In this document: piece by piece, positions 22,598-30,834 of the stretch
Numbering within the stretch: the stretch's first letter is position 1
Layout of the letters: each line of letters starts with the position of its first letter
Assembly (NCBI GenBank): GCA_023458915.1
Contig: JAEWWM010000044.1
Span: 1 to 41,768 of the forward strand
DNA: 41,768 bases
DNA from: Bacillota bacterium
GTDB lineage: Bacteria > Bacillota > Clostridia > Oscillospirales > Acutalibacteraceae
Reading direction: 5' to 3'
The notes under the pieces: model-generated
What the model was told of the DNA's origin: nothing
Seen by the model: the letters and a program-made list of their open reading frames with translations, nothing else
Database searches by the model: none
Translations under genes and position numbers: made by a program

Positions 22598-25234
22598 TCA
22601 CTTATTCCCTCTAACCGGAGCAGCGTCTTTTTTGATTTCTGGCTCAGCTTTTTTTGCCGTTGCGTTGTCTTTATTAGGAGGTTCTACTACGTTATTATTT
22701 TGGGTTGATTTGGTATCTTTTTGGGATGGCGCACCCTCTGTTTTGGCCGTTAAATCGTCTTTCTTTGCCGGTAGTGGCGTAGTAATATCGGACTTTTTGT
22801 TTGCATCGCTACCATTTTGAGTTGTTGCAGCATCGCTATTTTTTACTTCTTCGTTTGGTTTTGTTTCTGGTTTTACTTCATCTTTTATTGTGAAATTCTC
22901 GGTTTTAGGATCAAATGAAATAAGTAACTTTTTGCCGCGATAAAAATCTTTCTGTTTAACTTCGGCATCGAATACCTTCATAGAAATGTCGCGGAACAGA
23001 TCCGATTGAAGTTTGGTGATATACCTCGCGCCTTGATTTTTTGCTTCAACAACTTTTGCCATATTTTCAAGGCATGTGTCATCAATTACTACATCTATGC
23101 CGTTAACTTCAGGATTTGCCCAATATCCAACAAGATCATCTTCAAATTCAGCTTTTATTATTGCCATGTATTCTTTTGAAGATAAGTTGCTAAATTCCAC
23201 AGGTTCGAATCTATTTAAGAATGACTTATCATGTTTGACTACGGTTCTTGAACCTGTTCCGTCATCAACCACTTTGTCTTTCTGCTCGTCCTGATTTCCG
23301 CCGAAAATTGATTTTGTACTCTCATTAGATGTTAAAATAAATGTTATGCCTGCGCAATTTATAGTCTGCCCTTTAATATTTACAACGCCGTGATCCATTG
23401 CGGTTCTAAAAAATTCTTCAAGGTTTTGATCCCATATTTTATCGGCTTCGTCTATTATTACAATTCCATTGCCAGAGTTGTTATTCAGATATTTAACAAA
23501 ACTTTTAGGTTGGGATACAGCTCGATTGGCACCTCCGTATGAGTTGCCATAGTCATCGTACCCGCTGTACCCGGTGCCTGCTCCAAAAAGCTGCTCGATA
23601 ACGCTTTGCCTGCTTCCTTTGTCAACGTCAGATGCTGAAATGTAAAAAACATCAGGATTTGGTGTTAGTATTTTATATTCTGCAAGGCCTTTAGCCATAA
23701 GAGTTTTCCCAACACCCGATGGTCCCACAAAATAGAGAACGTCCGCTTTATCATAAATTTTACCGGTAAGCTCTGCTTGATTTTTCCTGTGGAGTATGCC
23801 GTAAACAATGCTTTTTATTTTCTCTTTTGCCTTATCCTGGCCTTTAATTCTACTGAAAAGCACATCAAGATTTCCGAAAGCATCGTTAAGAGGAAGTTTT
23901 TGCTCTTCGAGCTGTTTATTTAAGCGTTTTCTAAAATCGTTAAATTTTTCAACCATTCTTTGGACAGACCACGAAGCATTGTCTATTTTTGAAAATTTTT
24001 CAGAGATGCTGCCAAGATCGGAAATAAGCTTGGTGCCGACACCTATGGCTGCAAAAGCTCCGCCTATAATCGGAGCCCCATAAACTCCCCCCCAAAGTTT
24101 ATTATACCATGCATCAGCTTTTTTCCACGGTTCCTTTTCATTTGCATAAGGAGATGATGACGATAATTTCTCTGATAACCCTGTTGCCTTTTTTATTGCT
24201 ACTTCCGCTGCTGCTGCTGTTGCTGCTTTTTCTGCTGCTGCTGCTGTTGCTGCTTTTTCCTCATCATTCGAATTTTTCCCTGCTGCCAGTACTGCTGCTC
24301 GTGCTGTGTCTGCCGCTGTTTTTGTTTCTTTGTTTATTCTTGCCTGTTCTAATTCTCTTGCTGTTCCTTCTTTTATTGCCTTTTCCATTGCTTTTTTTGC
24401 TGCTGTGTCTGCCGCTGATGTTGCCTTTGGTTTTTTTGCAAGTGCCGCTGTCCTTACCTTATCTGCTGCTTCTTTTGCATCTGTTACTATTTTTTTTGCT
24501 GCTTTCTCTGCTTCTGTCTGTTTTTCTCCTGCTTCAGTTAATTTTGTTTTTATTTTTTCTTCTTCTGGAGTCAATCCGACAGTTGTGGAAGGAGAGGAGC
24601 TGCTTGTTGCTGAAGATGTAGAAGATGACGAAGAACTAGAAGAAGAGGAGCTTGTTGGTGTAGTTGAAGAAGTAGTTGTTGGAGCTGAGGGATTAGCGGG
24701 CGTTGGTTGTGCGTCAGGCTTTTTTTGGAACCAGCCTTTAATTGTATCCCTATTGTACCAAGAAACACCGGCTACTATTGCTATTGCGGCAACACTTGCG
24801 CCAATTATCCATTTTTTATATTTTTGCCAAAAAGTTGGTTGATTTTTTTTAATAGCAATTCTTGATGAACTTGTGGAAGCAGAAGGTGAATCGGTAGCGG
24901 CCGCGTGCGCTTGAGGAAGCCCTGATGAGGCCAATGTTAAAGTGGCAAGGGAAACAGCAAGAGCTTTTGAATATATATTTTTGCCAAGTCCTCCGGAAAC
25001 ATTATCCATTTGTTCGTCGCTGATTTTTTTAGGGTAATGTTCAGGGGCGCTATGGTATTCCTCCATAATCTCGTCAAAATATTCTTCAAATTCCTCTTTT
25101 GTATATCCTTCGCCTATTGATAGACAAAATTTGTAAATCTCATCAATTGATTTCTGCTTCATAAGCTCTTCGCAAAGTTGGTCGCTTGATATAATTTTCA
25201 ACATTATTTCATTAATATTTTTATTCATAACCAC
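22598..25234 (-). CDS. Nif11-type leader fused to membrane segments and a Clp-like AAA+ ATPase (878 aa)
   Basis: Residues 1-82 look like a Nif11-type RiPP leader: helical LCEELMKQKSIDEIYKF, YTKEEFEEYFDEI, ending ISDEQMDNVSGG (Gly81-Gly82). A hydrophobic stretch at 90-112 ends in PQAHAA, like a signal-peptidase site, and a membrane helix follows (WIIGASVAAIAIVAGVSW, 142-159). Next come a Pro/Ser/Thr low-complexity region (175-220) and a Lys/Ala-rich helical spacer (225-350). The AAA+ domain has Walker A GPSGVGKT 504-511, Walker B IVIIDEADK 591-599, sensor 1 TSNE 635-638, arginine finger NRF 674-676 and sensor 2 GARYI 735-739, resembling ClpA/ClpB D2. The tail (785-878) is disordered. GTG start, spaced 6 nt from GAGG. 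I know no such fusion; the cellular location of the ATPase is unknown. Confidence 0.8.
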   Translation of the reverse strand: MVMNKNINEIMLKIISSDQLCEELMKQKSIDEIYKFCLSIGEGYTKEEFEEYFDEIMEEYHSAPEHYPKKISDEQMDNVSGGLGKNIYSKALAVSLATLTLASSGLPQAHAAATDSPSASTSSSRIAIKKNQPTFWQKYKKWIIGASVAAIAIVAGVSWYNRDTIKGWFQKKPDAQPTPANPSAPTTTSSTTPTSSSSSSSSSSSTSSATSSSSPSTTVGLTPEEEKIKTKLTEAGEKQTEAEKAAKKIVTDAKEAADKVRTAALAKKPKATSAADTAAKKAMEKAIKEGTARELEQARINKETKTAADTARAAVLAAGKNSNDEEKAATAAAAEKAATAAAAEVAIKKATGLSEKLSSSSPYANEKEPWKKADAWYNKLWGGVYGAPIIGGAFAAIGVGTKLISDLGSISEKFSKIDNASWSVQRMVEKFNDFRKRLNKQLEEQKLPLNDAFGNLDVLFSRIKGQDKAKEKIKSIVYGILHRKNQAELTGKIYDKADVLYFVGPSGVGKTLMAKGLAEYKILTPNPDVFYISASDVDKGSRQSVIEQLFGAGTGYSGYDDYGNSYGGANRAVSQPKSFVKYLNNNSGNGIVIIDEADKIWDQNLEEFFRTAMDHGVVNIKGQTINCAGITFILTSNESTKSIFGGNQDEQKDKVVDDGTGSRTVVKHDKSFLNRFEPVEFSNLSSKEYMAIIKAEFEDDLVGYWANPEVNGIDVVIDDTCLENMAKVVEAKNQGARYITKLQSDLFRDISMKVFDAEVKQKDFYRGKKLLISFDPKTENFTIKDEVKPETKPNEEVKNSDAATTQNGSDANKKSDITTPLPAKKDDLTAKTEGAPSQKDTKSTQNNNVVEPPNKDNATAKKAEPEIKKDAAPVRGNK

Positions 25235-25302
25235 TCTTCACCTCTTTATTTTTAACTATTTTTACTGTATTTTTTACTTAAATTTACTATTTGATTATTA
25301 CT

Positions 25303-25331
25303 ATAATACAAAATTCGATAATTAAAATCAA
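25303..25331 (-). promoter_or_regulatory. Promoter of the Nif11-AAA gene
   Basis: Minus-strand TTGATT (25331-25326), 17-bp spacer, TATTAT (25308-25303), about 70 nt upstream of the GTG start. Confidence 0.6.
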
Positions 25332-25607
25332 GTAAATTTTTAAAAAGCGCACACTAGCATAGGTAAAACCCATTCCACGTCCTGTAGACCCGGTTCTAAA
25401 AAATTATACTTTTGAGTGTTGCCAATTTTAAAAAATATTTGCTCTGTGGCTTATTTAGCTGCCTTTCTCTCGCTGTATTTTGAGTAAGATCTATCACAAA
25501 TACTTAAAGCAATACAACCTTAAATTTTTTATAAAAATATGAGTGTAACCAATTCTTTTGCAATCAAATAGTATGTTAGTGTAAATATTAAAAGGAGGAA
25601 TTCATAC
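25332..25607. other. Intergenic region without identified gene
   Basis: No convincing ORF or known RNA. The part 25345-25395 is less AT-rich than its surroundings (GCGCACACTAGCATAGG, CCACGTCCTGTAGACCCGG), as structured RNAs often are. The right end carries the AAAGGAGG site of the Cys-rich peptide gene. Confidence 0.4.
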
Positions 25608-25736
25608 ATGTGTAACAACTTTTTCGGCGGAAACAACTGCTGTTTCATAATCATTATTGCAATCATAATTTTATGCTGTTGCTGTGGCGATCGCGATGAC
25701 TGTGGCTGTGGTGGCGGTTGCGGTTGCGGTTGCTAA
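25608..25736 (+). CDS. Tiny Cys-rich membrane protein (42 aa)
   Basis: AAAAGGAGG lies 8-9 nt before the ATG and a strong terminator follows, so the gene is probably real despite its size. Layout: MCNNFFGGNNCC, a membrane helix FIIIIAIIILCCCC, then a GDRDD turn and a Gly/Cys tail (CGCGGGCGCGC). It has 12 Cys in 42 residues. Similar small Gly/Cys-rich membrane proteins occur in Clostridia and Bacillus (YjcZ-like or high-cysteine proteins), some linked to spores; function unknown. A metal-binding or disulphide-linked surface role is a guess. Confidence 0.7.
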   Translation: MCNNFFGGNNCCFIIIIAIIILCCCCGDRDDCGCGGGCGCGC

Positions 25737-25762
25737 AAGTAAATTTCAAACTTTTAAAAAAA

Positions 25763-25799
25763 TTAATCACCCAGTAAAGGGTGATTAACTTATTTTTTG
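25763..25799. terminator. Bidirectional terminator between Cys-rich gene and groEL
   Basis: TTAATCACCC (25763-25772) and GGGTGATTAA (25779-25788), perfect 10-bp stem, loop AGTAAA, T run 25793-25798 after it and A run before it. Confidence 0.85.
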
Positions 25800-25819
25800 T
25801 ATAAATTTAGCGCTATTTT

Positions 25820-27451
25820 TTAATACATTCCACCCATGCCGCCGTCAGGCATTCCTGCCATAGGAGCTGCGGGTTCTTTTTTATCGGTGACCAGTGCTTC
25901 GGTTGTTAAAACCATGCTTGCAACTGATGCCGCATTTTCAAGCGCTGAGCGCGTAACTTTTGTTGGATCAACAATTCCGAAGCTAATCATATCGCCATAT
26001 TCATCGCTCAAGGCATTGTAGCCATATCCAATCGTGCCATTGCTTTTAACATTTTGCACTATCACAGAACCTTCAAGTCCTGCATTAATAGCAATTTGCT
26101 TGAGTGGCTCTTCGAGAGACTTAAGAACTATAGATGCACCGGTTTTTTCGTCGCCCTGAGCGTCGCTTACAACTTTTTCAACGTCTGATATTACATTAAT
26201 TAAGGCCACTCCGCCGCCAGCAACTATTCCCTCTTCAACAGCTGCTTTTGTTGCTGCTAAAGCGTCTTCTATACGAAGTTTCTTTTCTTTCATCTCTATT
26301 TCTGTTGCTGCACCGACTTTAATAACCGCTACGCCGCCGGCAAGTTTCGCAAGGCGTTCTTGAAGTTTTTCGCGGTCAAAATCAGAAGTTGTTTCTTCGA
26401 TTTGATTTCTGATTTGTGATATTCTCGCTTTAATTTCTTTCGGATCACCTGCGCCATCAACAATTATTGTGCGTTCTTTTTCTACTTTTACTTGATGCGC
26501 GCGGCCAAGCTGTTCGACTGTGGTATCTTTAAGTTCAAGGCCAAGCTCCTCAGAGATTACTTCACCGCCTGTAAGAATTGCTATATCGCGAAGCATTTCT
26601 TTCCTTCTGTCGCCGAAACCAGGCGCTTTAACTCCAATGCATGTAAAGGTTCCGCGAAGTTTATTGACTATTAAAGTAGCGAGTGCATCACCTTCAATAT
26701 CATCAGCGATTATTACAAGTTTTTTACCGGATTTTACAACCTGCTCTAAAAGCGGTAAGATCTCCTGAATACTCACTATTTTTTTGTCTGTAATTAAAAT
26801 ATAAGCATCATCAATAACGGCTTCCATTTTGTCGTTGTCGGTCACCATGTATGGTGTTATATACCCGCGGTCGAACATCATACCTTCAACTACTTCAGAA
26901 TATGTTTCGGCTGTTTTTGATTCTTCAACCGTAATAACCCCATCTGAACTTACTTTTTCCATGGCTTTGGCAATAAGGCTGCCGATAAATTCATCTGCAG
27001 CAGAAATAGTTGCTACCCTTTTGATATCTTCGGTTCCGTTAACTGCTTTTGAATTTTTAATAATAGCTTCTACAGCTTTATCAACCGCTTTGCTGATTCC
27101 TCTTTTGAGTACCATTGGATTTGCGCCAGCGGCAACATTTTTCATGCCTTCGCGAATGAGGCTTTGCGCCAGAAGTGTTGCGGTTGTAGTTCCATCGCCT
27201 GCTACATCGTTAGTTTTTGTGGCGACTTCTTTAACAAGCTGAGCGCCCATATTTTCAAAAGGATTGTCAAGCTCAATTTCTTTTGCGATTGTAACACCAT
27301 CATTCGTGATTAAAGGTGCGCCGAATTTTTTATCAAGAACCACATTCCTGCCTTTTGGTCCAAGTGTAATTTTAACGGTATCCGCTAATTGATTAATTCC
27401 GGAAAGGAGGGATTTTCTCGCTTCTTCACCGTATGAAATTTCTTTTGCCAT
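25820..27451 (-). CDS. groEL: Chaperonin GroEL (60 kDa)
   Basis: 543 residues with the full family pattern: TVKITLGPKGRNVVLDKKFG, the ATP-binding VAGDGTTTATLLAQ, GVITVEESKT, EGIVAGGGVALI and the C-terminal GGMGGMY tail. It folds client proteins in a double ring with the GroES lid. Ribosome site AAAGGAG before the ATG. Cotranscribed with groES (137 nt upstream) from the CIRCE-controlled promoter; a short palindromic repeat sits in the gap between them. Confidence 0.99.
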   Translation of the reverse strand: MAKEISYGEEARKSLLSGINQLADTVKITLGPKGRNVVLDKKFGAPLITNDGVTIAKEIELDNPFENMGAQLVKEVATKTNDVAGDGTTTATLLAQSLIREGMKNVAAGANPMVLKRGISKAVDKAVEAIIKNSKAVNGTEDIKRVATISAADEFIGSLIAKAMEKVSSDGVITVEESKTAETYSEVVEGMMFDRGYITPYMVTDNDKMEAVIDDAYILITDKKIVSIQEILPLLEQVVKSGKKLVIIADDIEGDALATLIVNKLRGTFTCIGVKAPGFGDRRKEMLRDIAILTGGEVISEELGLELKDTTVEQLGRAHQVKVEKERTIIVDGAGDPKEIKARISQIRNQIEETTSDFDREKLQERLAKLAGGVAVIKVGAATEIEMKEKKLRIEDALAATKAAVEEGIVAGGGVALINVISDVEKVVSDAQGDEKTGASIVLKSLEEPLKQIAINAGLEGSVIVQNVKSNGTIGYGYNALSDEYGDMISFGIVDPTKVTRSALENAASVASMVLTTEALVTDKKEPAAPMAGMPDGGMGGMY

Positions 27452-27510
27452 AAATGCCTCTAACTCCTTTTAATATTTTATTTTGTGTATTTCAGAACCA
27501 AGTATTTTTT

Positions 27511-27542
27511 GCTTTTCACCCCGTCTGCGGCGGAAGAAAAAC
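27511..27542. repeat. Short GC-rich palindromic repeat, copy 2 (degenerate)
   Basis: GCTTTTCACCCCGTCTG then CGGCGGAAGAAAAAC, an imperfect inverted repeat, inside the groES-groEL gap. Its right half matches the elements at 37583 and 40524. Confidence 0.5.
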
Positions 27543-27587
27543 AACTACAATTCTGATTTTGGAAAAAGTCTGTTATAAAAGTTTATG

Positions 27588-27875
27588 TTACGAAACTATA
27601 GCTAAGACTTCGGACTGAGGAATAATAATATATTCCTGGCCATCCATCGTAAATTTTGTTCCGCTATGCGCGGGTATGAGCACATCATCGCCCTCGTTTA
27701 TGTACATTTTCACTTCTCTTCCGTCAATTAAACCTCCCGGACCTCTCGCAAGAACGTGTGCGGTTAAGGGTTGTTCTTTTGCACCTCCCGCAAGAATTAT
27801 TCCTCCGCTCATAGATTTTTCGGACTTTTGAACCTGAACTACAATTTTGTCTAAAATAGGTCTGACAACTGCCAT
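27588..27875 (-). CDS. groES: Co-chaperonin GroES (10 kDa)
   Basis: 95 residues. Contains PILDKIVVQVQKSEKSMSGG, the mobile loop region SGGIILAGGAKEQPL, and the roof/edge GDDVLIPAHSGTKF, ending in EYIIIPQSEVLAIV. It forms the lid of the GroEL chamber. AAGGAGG 8 nt before the ATG. First gene of the groESL operon with a perfect CIRCE in its leader. Confidence 0.98.
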   Translation of the reverse strand: MAVVRPILDKIVVQVQKSEKSMSGGIILAGGAKEQPLTAHVLARGPGGLIDGREVKMYINEGDDVLIPAHSGTKFTMDGQEYIIIPQSEVLAIVS

Positions 27876-27909
27876 TTAAAAGCCTCCTTAAAATTATTGT
27901 AGAGATATA

Positions 27910-27936
27910 TTAGCACTCTTGTACACTGAGTGCTAA
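27910..27936. promoter_or_regulatory. CIRCE operator (HrcA-binding site)
   Basis: TTAGCACTC (27910-27918), 9 bp, GAGTGCTAA (27928-27936): exact consensus. It sits just downstream of the groES promoter and, by established knowledge, binds the HrcA repressor for heat-shock control. Confidence 0.97.
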
Positions 27937-27941
27937 TGTGT

Positions 27942-27970
27942 ATTTTATTATCCAATAAATAAAAAATCAA
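27942..27970 (-). promoter_or_regulatory. groESL promoter
   Basis: Minus-strand TTGATT (27970-27965), 17-bp spacer, TAAAAT (27947-27942), immediately upstream of CIRCE. Confidence 0.7.
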
Positions 27971-28144
27971 TAGATTTTTGTTGTTTTTATAAAATATTGG
28001 CATTTTACATAAAATTAATTTATATTTCTATAATTTTAAAAAATAATCATTAATCTACACTTCCTTGTAATGCCCTATAATAAAGTCTCTAGACTATCAA
28101 GTAAAGATCTGATAAACTAAACTTTAAATCCGGAGGTAAAATTC

Positions 28145-29332
28145 ATGAAAAGAGTTTTTCTTATAGTTTTGGACAGTGTAGGGATAGGCGAAATGCCGGA
28201 TGCCAATGAATATGGCGATAAAGGCAGCAATACGCTTAAAGCTTGTTATAGCTGCGAGAATTTTTATATGCCGAACATGAAAAAAATAGGTTTTTTTAAT
28301 ATTGACAGCATGAATTATGCCGAAAGTGAAGAAAATCCTCAGGCAAGCTTTGCGCGCATGGAAGAAATTTCAAAAGGAAAAGATACTATAATTGGTCACT
28401 GGGAAATTGCGGGTATAGAATCAAAAAAGCCAATGCCAACCTACCCGAATGGGTTCCCAAAAGAAATAATTCAAAAATTTGAAGAAGCAACAGGGTGCAA
28501 AACCTTATGTAATATGCCTTATTCAGGTACTGAGGTTTTAAAAGATTACGGTAAAGAAAGTGTGGAAACCGGCAAGTTAATAGTTTATACTTCCGCCGAT
28601 AGTGTTTTTCAAATTGCGGCTCATGAAGATGTTATTCCTATTGCTAAGCTTTATGAGTACTGCGAGATCGCGCGTAAAATTTTAACAGGTGATCATGCAG
28701 TCGGCAGGGTAATAGCCCGCCCGTTTATGGGTACTTATCCGAACTTTATACGCACGACCAATCGCCATGATTTGGCTTTGGCACCGCCTGAAAAAACTAT
28801 GCTCGATTACATAAAAAAGCAAAATTTAGATGTTATCGCGCTCGGCAAAATAAACGATATTTTTGCTGGAAGAGGTATTACTGAAAGCATAAAAACAAAC
28901 GGAAATCCAGATGGAATAAATAAGCTTCTTGAAGTAATGGATAAAAATTTCCAAGGGCTCTGCTTTTTGAATCTTGTTGATTTTGATATGATTTATGGTC
29001 ATCGTAATGATGTAAAAGGCTATACTTCAGCGCTTTCTTATTTCGATAGAGAGCTAGCAAATATTATCAAAAAAATGAAGGAAGAAGACGTTTTGATAAT
29101 AACTGCTGACCATGGATGTGACCCGTCAACACCTTCGACTGATCATTCGCGGGAATATACTCCCATGGTGATCTACGGCAAACATATAAAACCGGGTATA
29201 AACCTTGGGACCCAGAAAGGTTTTGGAAATATAGGTGCGACTGTTTTGGATTATTTAGAAATAGATGCTACAATAAAAGGGGACTCATTTTTAAAGGAGA
29301 TTTTAAAGGATGGAACTGAAGTTAAAACGTGA
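28145..29332 (+). CDS. deoB: Phosphopentomutase
   Basis: 395 residues, usual length. It converts (deoxy)ribose-1-phosphate from nucleoside phosphorolysis to the 5-phosphate. Blocks: the metal-binding FLIVLDSVGIGEMPDA, TIIGHWEIAGI, IPYS-type region NMPYSGTEVLKDYG, and the second metal site LIITADHGCDPSTPSTDHS. Strong site CCGGAGG before the ATG. First gene of a nine-gene plus-strand nucleoside operon ending with pdp; a TATAAT at 28076-28081 with no good -35 may be its promoter. It overlaps the next gene by 23 nt. Confidence 0.97.
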   Translation: MKRVFLIVLDSVGIGEMPDANEYGDKGSNTLKACYSCENFYMPNMKKIGFFNIDSMNYAESEENPQASFARMEEISKGKDTIIGHWEIAGIESKKPMPTYPNGFPKEIIQKFEEATGCKTLCNMPYSGTEVLKDYGKESVETGKLIVYTSADSVFQIAAHEDVIPIAKLYEYCEIARKILTGDHAVGRVIARPFMGTYPNFIRTTNRHDLALAPPEKTMLDYIKKQNLDVIALGKINDIFAGRGITESIKTNGNPDGINKLLEVMDKNFQGLCFLNLVDFDMIYGHRNDVKGYTSALSYFDRELANIIKKMKEEDVLIITADHGCDPSTPSTDHSREYTPMVIYGKHIKPGINLGTQKGFGNIGATVLDYLEIDATIKGDSFLKEILKDGTEVKT

Positions 29333-29963
29333 ATCAGCAGTGCGTTGGGCGAAAAAGATACTTATATGTACGCTGAGCATCATAGCGCTTGGAATTGCAT
29401 GCGGACTTAATATAAGAGCTGCACAAGGCGCAGACCCAATAACGGTTTTTTATGATGGTCTTAGTAAAATAATCGGAATAAATGTTGGACTGACAGCTAA
29501 TATTTTAAACACAACTCTTGTTGCTATAGTTTTTTTTGTAAATCGCAAATATATTCACATAGGAACTGTAATTTACACATTTGTTTTAGGAATATTTATT
29601 CAAACAGGGATACATATTTATGATCTAATGCATATTCCAAATATGTTCATATGGCAGCTTTGCGTCTCACTTTTTGGTTGTTTTTTGGCATTTGTAAGCC
29701 TTGGTGGTTTTGTAAGCATTGATATCGGAATAGATCCATGGACAGCTGCAGCGATAATCCTTAGTAAAAAATTAAATAAATCTTTTAGGATGATAAAAAT
29801 TACACTCGATGCTATTACTTTGCTTTTAGGTTGGCTTATGGGTGGAACAGTTGGGATCATCACTTTATTTTGCGTAGTTGCTGGCGGGCCAGTGATACAA
29901 AAATCAGCCGAAATTCTTGACAAATTATTCTCTAAAATGCTAAAATCCAATTATGAAAATTAA
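29310..29963 (+). CDS. YczE/YitT-like integral membrane protein
   Basis: 217 residues with about five membrane helices (ILICTLSIIALGIACGLNI at the start, ANILNTTLVAIVFFVN, HIGTVIYTFVLGIFIQTGI, ITLLLGWLMGGTVGIITLF). The paired motifs AAQGADPITVFYDGLS and DIGIDPWTAAAIILS, plus the FVSIDIGIDPW turn, match the YczE/YyaS/YitT group. The start overlaps the deoB end and AAAGGAG is upstream, so the two are translationally coupled. Function in the family is unknown; its place here suggests a link to nucleoside or pentose handling. Confidence 0.75.
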   Translation: MELKLKRESAVRWAKKILICTLSIIALGIACGLNIRAAQGADPITVFYDGLSKIIGINVGLTANILNTTLVAIVFFVNRKYIHIGTVIYTFVLGIFIQTGIHIYDLMHIPNMFIWQLCVSLFGCFLAFVSLGGFVSIDIGIDPWTAAAIILSKKLNKSFRMIKITLDAITLLLGWLMGGTVGIITLFCVVAGGPVIQKSAEILDKLFSKMLKSNYEN

Positions 29964-30093
29964 ATTAAGAAACAGTGAAACAAGCTGATTAATAATATTC
30001 AAAAAGTTTTATGTTAAGAACCGCAAAGATGCTAAGTTTATGCGAAATTACATAATATATAAAAAATTCATATTGTAAGGGAATATCTGTGTT

Positions 30094-30804
30094 ATGCTAA
30101 AAATTCCTACTCCTCACATTGCGGCAGCTAAAGAAGACGTTGCGGATACCGTGCTGATGCCAGGTGATCCACTGCGAGCGAAGTATATTGCCGAGAATTT
30201 TTTAACAAATATTAAATGTTTCAATGAAGTAAGAAATATGCTTGGGTTTACCGGAAAATACCAAGGCAAAACCATTTCCGTTATGGGTGGAGGCATGGGA
30301 ATGTCTTCCATCGGAATATATTCCTACGAGCTTTTTAATTTTTATGATGTTCAGAGAATCATAAGAGTCGGGAGCGCCGGGGCAATAAATAATCGAATTA
30401 ATTTAAAAGATATAGTTATAGCAATGGGAGCGTGCACTGATTCCAGTTACGGAAGTCAGTACGAACTAAATGGAACGTTCGCTCCAATTGCTAATTTTAA
30501 TCTTCTAAAACGCGCGGAAGAATGTTCGCGAGATATAGGTATAAAGACTTTTGTAGGCAATGTTTATTCGACAGATGTTTTTTATAGTAATGAATCCATT
30601 CTTCCAAAATGGGGCGAGATGGGTATTTTAGCAGTTGAGATGGAAGCCGCAGCACTTTACATGAATGCCGCAAAATCCGGAAAAGAGGCATTGTGCATTT
30701 TAACAATTTCAGATTGCCCACTCCGTGGGCTTTCTCTTTCGTCAGACGAAAGAGAAAAGGGTTTTTGTGACATGGTTAAAATTGCGCTCGAAACAGTTTC
30801 TTAG
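30094..30804 (+). CDS. deoD: Purine-nucleoside phosphorylase, DeoD type
   Basis: 236 residues, usual hexameric form. It splits purine (deoxy)nucleosides with phosphate. Visible: TPHIAA (active-site His4 region), MPGDPLRAKYIAE for phosphate binding, IIRVGSAGAI, and AVEMEAAALY for ribose. The catalytic Asp (ISD) and the Arg thirteen residues later (DEREKG) are kept. Between them the usual His after Asp is Cys and the segment PLRGLSLSS is unlike typical DeoD. At DNA level this stretch is two back-to-back hairpins (30716-30757). Start ATG, with only a weak AAGGGA site 11 nt upstream. The gap to yczE (130 nt) holds no clear promoter. Confidence 0.95.
   Translation: MLKIPTPHIAAAKEDVADTVLMPGDPLRAKYIAENFLTNIKCFNEVRNMLGFTGKYQGKTISVMGGGMGMSSIGIYSYELFNFYDVQRIIRVGSAGAINNRINLKDIVIAMGACTDSSYGSQYELNGTFAPIANFNLLKRAEECSRDIGIKTFVGNVYSTDVFYSNESILPKWGEMGILAVEMEAAALYMNAAKSGKEALCILTISDCPLRGLSLSSDEREKGFCDMVKIALETVS
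30716..30757. repeat. Palindromic element inside the deoD coding region
   Basis: GCCCAC-TCC-GTGGGC (30716-30730) is followed at once by TTTCTCTTTCGTC (30731-30743), A, GACGAAAGAGAAA (30745-30757): a perfect 13-bp stem. It lies in frame and covers the active-site loop. Confidence 0.8.
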
Positions 30805-30834
30805 CTACTTTTAGACTTTAGCTTGGAGGAAATT

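Noticed and set aside
24109..24842. Long Leu-rich and Ala-rich plus-strand open frames
   Set aside because: They are antisense to the Ser/Pro and Lys/Ala low-complexity spacer of the 878-aa protein; composition mirrors the repeats and no ribosome site precedes them.
26492..27242. Plus-strand open frames opposite groEL
   Set aside because: Antisense shadows of a highly conserved gene; no start signals.
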